A stretch of DNA of 54,724 nucleotides from JBCBWG01 sp038523925 (GTDB lineage Bacteria > Pseudomonadota > Alphaproteobacteria > Rhizobiales > Hyphomicrobiaceae): positions 1 through 54,724 of the forward strand of contig JBCBIY010000018.1 of the NCBI GenBank assembly GCA_038523925.1, written 5' to 3'. Both the position numbers and the translations under genes were made by a program. Positions 49,612 to 54,724 of this stretch are shown here, piece by piece. Numbering within the stretch: the stretch's first letter is position 1; each line of letters opens with the position of its first letter. Below the pieces are notes generated by a model. That model did not search any database. It had not been told where the DNA came from and saw only the letters and a program-made list of their open reading frames with translations.

Positions 49612-51491
49612 GTCCCGCGCGCGCGGTGCGTGGCTGGTTGGCCGCGGCCGCGTTCCACTTTGACCCGCTTTGGAAGCGTGATCGTGAACCGCGCGCCGCC
49701 GTCGGGGCGGTTGTCGGCTTTTATGTTTCCGCCGTGCGCCTGGACGATCTCCTGCGTGATCGAGAGGCCGAGGCCAGAGTTCGATCCCCGGCTCGTCACG
49801 GCTGTTGGCCTGTAGGTGTAGAACCGCCGGAAGATGCGATCGAGACTATCGGCGTCGATGCCCGGGCCGTCGTCGGTCACGGTGATGATGCAATCGGTTC
49901 CGCGTTCCTGAAGCGTCGTCGTGACGGTACCGCCGTTGGGCGAGAACGAAGCCGCGTTGTCAATGAGGTTTGTGAGGACCTGCGCCAGCCGCCCCTCGTG
50001 ACCCTTAAGCTCCATCGAACTTCGGCCGGTGCGGTTATCAAAGACCATCTGCAGCCCCTGATCGCGACCCTTGGCGATGTCAGCAAACGTGCTCACCACG
50101 CCGTCGATCAGCCCAACGATATCGACCGAAGTGGTCTCCTGTAGCGCAAGCTCGGCATCGAGGCGCTGGATGTTGGAGACATCCGAGATCAGCCGGTCGA
50201 GCCGAATGAGCTCGCCGCGGATCTGCTCGACGAGGGTGTCGCGCTGGGCATCGTTCTTGGCGTAGGTCAGCGCCTCGGCGGTTGTGCGGGCAGCGGTGAG
50301 GGGATTTTTTAATTCGTGCGCGACGTCGGCTGCGAACCGCTCGCTCGATTCAATGCGGACGCGCATGGCTGACGTCATGTTGGAAAACGATCTGGCGAGC
50401 TGGCCCACTTCATCCTGGCGTCCGGGGAAGGTCGGCAGCGAACGGCTTGCGTTGATGTCGGCGGTGACGTCCTCAGCCGTCTCCGAAAGCCGCCGCATGG
50501 GCCCGGCCACCGTACGCGCCAACAAGAGTGACGCGATCACTGTCGCAAGCGCTGCAAGCACCGCGAGCAAGCCAATCCGCAACCGCTCGCTAGACAGGAT
50601 CTCGCCAATCTCGCCCGGCTGCGTCGAGAGCATCAGCACGCCCTTGACCGCGCCCGCGTTGATCACCGGCGCGCTGATGGCAACGATCTGCTCTCCGGCC
50701 TCGGTCATCAGGACCATTGAGTGGACTGCGCCGTCGCGGATGGTTCGGCGCACCTCCGGGTACGAGAGACCGGAGATGTCGTCGCGATCCTGATACACGG
50801 GGAGGTCGGATGCGAGGCGCCACTTCAGAAACCGCGTCCAGAAGTTCTTCGGTTTCACGGTGCGGGCGTTGGCCGCGTCAGCGCTTGTTGCTGCGAGCCC
50901 GCCGGAACTGAGGAACGCATCTGAATCGATGATCATGGTCCCGTCGGTGCCGAACACACGTGCGCGCGCGTTCGTACCGGAGAGGAGCCGGGCCAGCGCC
51001 GGCGTCACCTGCTCGGGACGGATCTCGAAGTCGAGTTTGGCGAGTGCCTGCTCCGGTGTCGTAAACCCGCGGGCTGCCTGATCGACGATGATGTCGGGGT
51101 TGTAGTCGGATGCGGTTGTCGCCGGGCTGCTGACCTGCCGCATGGTCTCGGTCGCGATGGCCGCGGCGATGATCCGGCTCTGGGTGACGAGTGCGGCGCG
51201 CTTTGCATCGATCAGCCAGACGTTCTGGCGCGACAGGATCAACCAGCCGAAGATCAGGATCGCAAGCGCCAGCAGGTTCACGAAGATGATGCGCCGCGCG
51301 AGATCGCGGGCGATAAACTGCGCAAATCGCGTGCGGCCCATGGCAGCCCACGCGCCGGTCGCCGACGCGCCGACGCCTGCCGCCGCGGCCGCAAGCCGGC
51401 GCCGCCAGGTCGCGAGGTCCGCCGTCAGGGAAGACGAAACCGCTTCGCCGATCGTGCGCTTAAACCGCGAGAATTGCGTGTCGACTGCCAT
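49608..51491 (-). CDS. chvG: ChvG-type sensor histidine kinase
   Basis: Membrane sensor of the ChvG-ChvI (BvrS/ExoS) system, which in Rhizobiales responds to acid and envelope stress. About 627 residues from the ATG at 51491; a TTG 13 codons earlier is possible. Two transmembrane helices (about 75 and 300) flank a ~200-residue periplasmic domain; then HAMP, HisKA (RFAADVAHELKNPLTAART), and HATPase (TDDGPGI, SNSGLGLSITQEI). Its stop overlaps hprK, linking the sensor to the PTS. Confidence 0.94.
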   Translation of the reverse strand: MAVDTQFSRFKRTIGEAVSSSLTADLATWRRRLAAAAAGVGASATGAWAAMGRTRFAQFIARDLARRIIFVNLLALAILIFGWLILSRQNVWLIDAKRAALVTQSRIIAAAIATETMRQVSSPATTASDYNPDIIVDQAARGFTTPEQALAKLDFEIRPEQVTPALARLLSGTNARARVFGTDGTMIIDSDAFLSSGGLAATSADAANARTVKPKNFWTRFLKWRLASDLPVYQDRDDISGLSYPEVRRTIRDGAVHSMVLMTEAGEQIVAISAPVINAGAVKGVLMLSTQPGEIGEILSSERLRIGLLAVLAALATVIASLLLARTVAGPMRRLSETAEDVTADINASRSLPTFPGRQDEVGQLARSFSNMTSAMRVRIESSERFAADVAHELKNPLTAARTTAEALTYAKNDAQRDTLVEQIRGELIRLDRLISDVSNIQRLDAELALQETTSVDIVGLIDGVVSTFADIAKGRDQGLQMVFDNRTGRSSMELKGHEGRLAQVLTNLIDNAASFSPNGGTVTTTLQERGTDCIITVTDDGPGIDADSLDRIFRRFYTYRPTAVTSRGSNSGLGLSITQEIVQAHGGNIKADNRPDGGARFTITLPKRVKVERGRGQPATHRARGT

Positions 51492-51638
51492 TGCACCTGC
51501 GCGTTCGCGATCTTCCGACCACCTGAACAACGGGCGGGGCGGGCGTCGCCAGTCGGCTCATCTGAAGCCCGCGATTATGTCAGGCCCGCTGCCGCAAGCA
51601 AACTGAGGCCGGGATAAGCTCCACCCGGCCTTGCTCGA

Positions 51639-52346
51639 TCAGGTTTCCTTAAAGCGGTAGCCGACGCCATAAAGCGTTTCGATCACATCAAAGCTTTCGT
51701 CGACCTGCTTGAACTTCTTGCGCAGACGCTTGATGTGGCTGTCGATCGTGCGGTCGTCGACGTAGACCTGATCATCATACGCCGCATCCATCAGCGCATC
51801 GCGGGTCTTGACCACGCCGGGCCGCGTCGCGAGTGCCTGCAGGATCAGGAACTCCGTCACCGTCAGCGTCACAGGCTTGCTATCCCAATGGCAGGTGTGC
51901 CGCTCGGGATCGAGCTTCAACTGGCCGCGCTCGAGAACGCGCGCCGCTTCCACCGGTGCGCCGCCCAACTCGCGCGCCTGGCTCCTGCGGAGCACGGCCT
52001 TGACCCGTTCAACCACCAGCCGGCTTGAGAATGGCTTCGTGATGTAATCATCAGCGCCCATTTTCAGGCCGAACAGCTCATCGATCTCCTCGTCCTTCGA
52101 CGTCAGAAAAATGACCGGCATGTCCGAACTCTGGCGCACGCGGCGGAGCAGCTCCATCCCGTCCATGCGCGGCATCTTGATATCGAAGATGCCAAGGTCG
52201 GCGGATTCCTCGTTGAGGTTCTCCATCGCCTCCTGCCCGTCGGCATAGGTGCGGACCTTGTAGCCCTCCGCCTCAAGCGCCATGCCAAGCGGCGTCGTGA
52301 TGTTGCGCTCGTCATCGACCAGCGCGATCGTGAACTTGTCTTTCAT
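51639..52346 (-). CDS. chvI: ChvI-type response regulator
   Basis: OmpR-family regulator, 235 residues from the ATG at 52346, which has a GAGGGG about 9 bases upstream; a GTG eight codons earlier is possible. The receiver has D11, D12 and phospho-acceptor D55 in FDIKMPRMDG, and K105-like Lys in LTSKDEE; the C-terminal winged helix is typical (RDALMDAAYDDQVYVDDRTIDSHIKRLRKK). It is the cognate partner of ChvG, 150 bases downstream on the same strand. Confidence 0.95.
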   Translation of the reverse strand: MKDKFTIALVDDERNITTPLGMALEAEGYKVRTYADGQEAMENLNEESADLGIFDIKMPRMDGMELLRRVRQSSDMPVIFLTSKDEEIDELFGLKMGADDYITKPFSSRLVVERVKAVLRRSQARELGGAPVEAARVLERGQLKLDPERHTCHWDSKPVTLTVTEFLILQALATRPGVVKTRDALMDAAYDDQVYVDDRTIDSHIKRLRKKFKQVDESFDVIETLYGVGYRFKET

Positions 52347-52768
52347 GGCGTATTGCCCCTCAATCGCCACCCCGGTTGCGTCGTTAGGGCGGCCGCATGG
52401 ACGAATTATGTCGACGGCACGGTCGGCAATCAGCCCTTAACCGTACCTGAACACTAAGGTCAAAGGCCATTCACGCGGCCAAGCCGCGCGGTGGGGACAT
52501 CGCGTGTTAGCGCTCACACCGAGCCGGCGGCAGGACGCGCCTGAATTCAAACCCCGATTTGGTGGCAAGCGACCGCGCCGCGGCAATCCTCTTTGCACGC
52601 GTTTTTAACCGGCCCGCGGTAGGCTGTAGCATCCTGGGGGAGCCTCGCGAAAGCCATTGCCCGCCGCCCGGAACTGCGCCACCGTTGTAGCGCCGGTTCC
52701 GAGCCCGGCCATCGCCTGCCTGCGTGACGCCGCCCACAAGCCGCGAAGTCGAAATTGCAGACGAGACC
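52347..52768. other. Divergent control region between chvI and pckA
   Basis: About 420 bases without a gene; a pckA start at the GTG at 52724 would shorten it. It should carry the chvI promoter on the left and the pckA promoter on the right. I see no clear palindromic operator. Confidence 0.5.
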
Positions 52769-54352
52769 ATGACCGCAAAAGCCTTCCCGTTGGATCAAGC
52801 CGCGTCTGTCCGCTCTAACCTCGGCGAGGTCGCGCTGCTCGAATTGGCGATCGCGCGCGGTGAGGGGCAGTTGACCGACAACGGCGCTTTGTCCGTGAGG
52901 ACCGGCGAGCACACCGGCCGGTCGGTGAAGGACAAGTTCATCGTCCGGGATGCAACGACGGAAGATGCCGTCTGGTGGGACAACAATCAGTCGATGACGC
53001 GCGCTCAATTCGATGCGCTGTTCGATGACTTTCAAGCCTATGCCGCAGGCCGCGAACTGCTGGTGCACGACCTTTTCGCCGGCGCCGACCCGGCCCATGC
53101 GCTCAATACGCGGATCGTGACCGAGCGCGCGTGGCATGGCGTCTTCATCCGCCACCTCCTGCGCCGGCCATCGCCCGATGCGCTCGACGGTTTTGAGGCC
53201 GATTTTACAGTCGTCAACTTTCCGGGCTTCGCTGCTGATGCGGACCGCCACGGCGCGCGCTCATCGACGATTATCGCGTGCGACTTCACCAATAAGCTCG
53301 TCCTCATCGGCGGCACCGAGTACGCGGGCGAGACCAAGAAGTCGGTGTTCTCTTACCTCAACTTCGTGATGCCCGGCCGCGATGTGCTGCCCATGCACTG
53401 CTCAGCGAACGTTGGCGATCGCGGCGACGCGGCGCTATTCTTCGGGCTCTCCGGCACGGGCAAGACAACGCTCTCAGCCGACCCCGCCCGCACCCTGCTC
53501 GGCGACGACGAACACGGCTGGTCGGCTGACGGCATCTATAACTTCGAAGGCGGCTGCTACGCCAAAACGATCAGGCTCAGTGCCGAAGCCGAGCCCGAGA
53601 TTTTCGCCGCCTCCAACCGCTTCGCAACCGTACTCGAGAACGTCATCCTTGATGATGCGCGCAAACCCGACTTCGACGACGGCCGGCTGACTGAGAACAC
53701 GCGATCGGCTTATCCGCTTGAGGCCATTGCCAACGCGTCGCCGACCGCGACGGCAGGCCACCCGAAAACCGTCGTCATGCTATGCGCGGACGCGTTTGGC
53801 GTAATGCCACCGATTGCGCGGCTGACGCCCGAGCAGGCGATGTACCACTTTCTATCGGGCTACACCGCGAAGGTTGCCGGCACCGAGAAAGGCATGGGCG
53901 CTGAACCGCAGGCGACGTTCTCCACCTGCTTCGGCGCACCGTTCATGCCGCGTCATCCAAGCGTCTACGGCAACATGCTGCGCCGGCTGATTGCTGAGCA
54001 CGGCGTGGACTGCTGGCTGGTCAATACCGGCTGGACCGGCGGCCGCTACGGCGAAGGCGAGCGCATGCCGATCAAGCTCACGCGCGCGCTTCTGGAAGGT
54101 GCGCTGTCGGGCCGGTTGCGCGATGCGCAAATGCGGGTCGATGCGTTCTTCGGTTTCGAAGTGCCAGTTGCGTTCGATGGCGTTGACGCGACGATCCTGA
54201 CGCCGCGCGCCACCTGGGCCGACCCGGCTGCTTACGACGCGCAGGCCCGCGCGCTCGCCGACATGTTTGGCGCCAACTTCGAGAAGTTTGCACCCCACGT
54301 CGACGCCCCCATCCTCGCCGCAGCCCCCACCTACGCCACCGCCGCCGAGTGA
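52769..54352 (+). CDS. pckA: Phosphoenolpyruvate carboxykinase (ATP)
   Basis: Decarboxylates and phosphorylates oxaloacetate to PEP, the first step of gluconeogenesis. 527 residues from the ATG at 52769; a GTG at 52724 would add 15 residues. RTGEHTGRSVKDKFIVRD binds substrate; the kinase loop GLSGTGKTTLSAD holds ATP; LGDDEHGWS carries the metal-binding Asp and NTGWTGG the adenine loop. Its location next to chvI is conserved in Rhizobiales, where ChvGI and PTS have been linked to its expression. A terminator overlaps the end. Confidence 0.96.
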   Translation: MTAKAFPLDQAASVRSNLGEVALLELAIARGEGQLTDNGALSVRTGEHTGRSVKDKFIVRDATTEDAVWWDNNQSMTRAQFDALFDDFQAYAAGRELLVHDLFAGADPAHALNTRIVTERAWHGVFIRHLLRRPSPDALDGFEADFTVVNFPGFAADADRHGARSSTIIACDFTNKLVLIGGTEYAGETKKSVFSYLNFVMPGRDVLPMHCSANVGDRGDAALFFGLSGTGKTTLSADPARTLLGDDEHGWSADGIYNFEGGCYAKTIRLSAEAEPEIFAASNRFATVLENVILDDARKPDFDDGRLTENTRSAYPLEAIANASPTATAGHPKTVVMLCADAFGVMPPIARLTPEQAMYHFLSGYTAKVAGTEKGMGAEPQATFSTCFGAPFMPRHPSVYGNMLRRLIAEHGVDCWLVNTGWTGGRYGEGERMPIKLTRALLEGALSGRLRDAQMRVDAFFGFEVPVAFDGVDATILTPRATWADPAAYDAQARALADMFGANFEKFAPHVDAPILAAAPTYATAAE

Positions 54353-54367
54353 GCGGTGGGTGTTTTT
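54336..54367 (+). terminator. Rho-independent terminator of pckA
   Basis: CCACCGC-N10-GCGGTGG followed by GTGTTTTTT; the left arm lies within the last codons of pckA. Confidence 0.7.
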
Positions 54368-54369
54368 TG

Positions 54370-54724
54370 TTTGTCCAATCTGCGCAGGTTGGGCCGAACA
54401 AGAACAACCCAACTCACCGATCGCTTCCCTCGGGCTTGTCCCGAGGGTCCAAGGTCGCCGCGGGCTTCGGCGAGCGTTTTGCGGTCGGCGGGAGACGAGA
54501 CCGCACGGGGTCTCACTACGTCCTCTGCAAGACGAAAGATGGATTCTCGGGACAAGCCCAAGGAAGGCGGTGGGGAGCGTCACGCCGCCACTGCCACCGC
54601 TCATGCGGCAGCCTTCTGCTAGCCCCGCGAAGACCAGAGCGAGGCGCACGAAGCTGGCCATCGGCCAGCGCAGCGCGCCGCAGCGTATGGCTTTAGCGGA
54701 CTCATGTGCCAACAGGGCTGTTGC
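54370..54724. repeat. Intergenic palindromic repeat cluster, copy C (inverted)
   Basis: Starts with a near-perfect palindrome CCAATCTGCGCAGGTTGG (54375-54392), then a CCCTCGGG-cttgt-CCCGAGGG hairpin near 54427-54445. From about 54530 to the end, the reverse complement matches the left-edge clusters: GTTGGCACATGAGTCCG, CTGCGGCGCGCTGCGCTGG, GTGCGCCTCGCTCTG, CGGGGCTAGCAG and CTTGGGCTTGTCCCGAG. It continues past the window edge. Confidence 0.7.

Noticed and set aside
1..54724. CRISPR array, prophage, rRNA operon or toxin-antitoxin pair
   Set aside because: No regularly spaced short repeats, phage genes, rRNA sequence or recognisable toxin-antitoxin genes.

Overview
The window is GC-rich chromosomal DNA from an alphaproteobacterium, most likely of the order Hyphomicrobiales (Rhizobiales). 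The evidence is gene order: pckA | chvI-chvG-hprK-EIIA-HPr; ahcY, divL, tsaE/amgK, murU, addB, addA, trxA; and ihfB-lapA-...-trpF-trpB-trpA-accD-folC next to aroA-cmk-rpsA with a divergent FYDLN-acid gene. I cannot name the genus from sequence alone.

Layout: (1) 1-1740 holds dispersed palindromic repeats around a CBS-domain gene; a related copy lies in inverted orientation at the right edge (54370-54724). (2) 1761-6884, all on the minus strand: N-acetylmuramoyl-L-alanine amidase, an XRE-type regulator, RlpA and SerA. (3) 6990-10570 is a mosaic accessory segment: a YrbL-like protein, a truncated second copy of the ribokinase gene, a decayed IS1380-type transposase joined to it, a lower-GC glycosyltransferase, and about 730 gene-free bases. 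It is flanked by about 340-bp direct repeats. (4) 10570-14479: intact ribokinase convergent with a FrcBCA-type sugar ABC transporter. (5) 14680-18453: single genes, namely a CatB-like acetyltransferase, a beta-helix/Ig-like/PA14 protein, a thioredoxin-like protein and a small basic exported protein. (6) 18813-32553: tRNA-Ala(GGC), then a long plus-strand housekeeping block from aroA to folC. (7) 32623-46307, minus strand: trxA, AddAB, MurU, a TsaE-AmgK fusion, DivL and AhcY. (8) 46820-54352: an isolated TadG/VWA protein, then the regulatory PTS-ChvGI block and PEP carboxykinase.

Functional themes are cell-wall metabolism (amidase, RlpA, AmgK-MurU recycling), amino-acid and one-carbon metabolism (SerA, aroA, trpFBA, AhcY), double-strand-break repair (AddAB), and control circuits (DivL, ChvGI/HprK/HPr/EIIA).

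The most interesting items are: a 16-bp palindrome beside the ahcY promoter plus a long hairpin in the ahcY leader; DivL with Tyr in place of the phosphoacceptor His; the TsaE-AmgK fusion beside MurU; the rbsK-derived direct repeats around an island with an IS1380 remnant; RlpA lacking the usual catalytic Glu; and the beta-helix/PA14 protein. Nothing resembles a CRISPR array, prophage or toxin-antitoxin system. Hairpin positions were counted by eye and could be off by a base.
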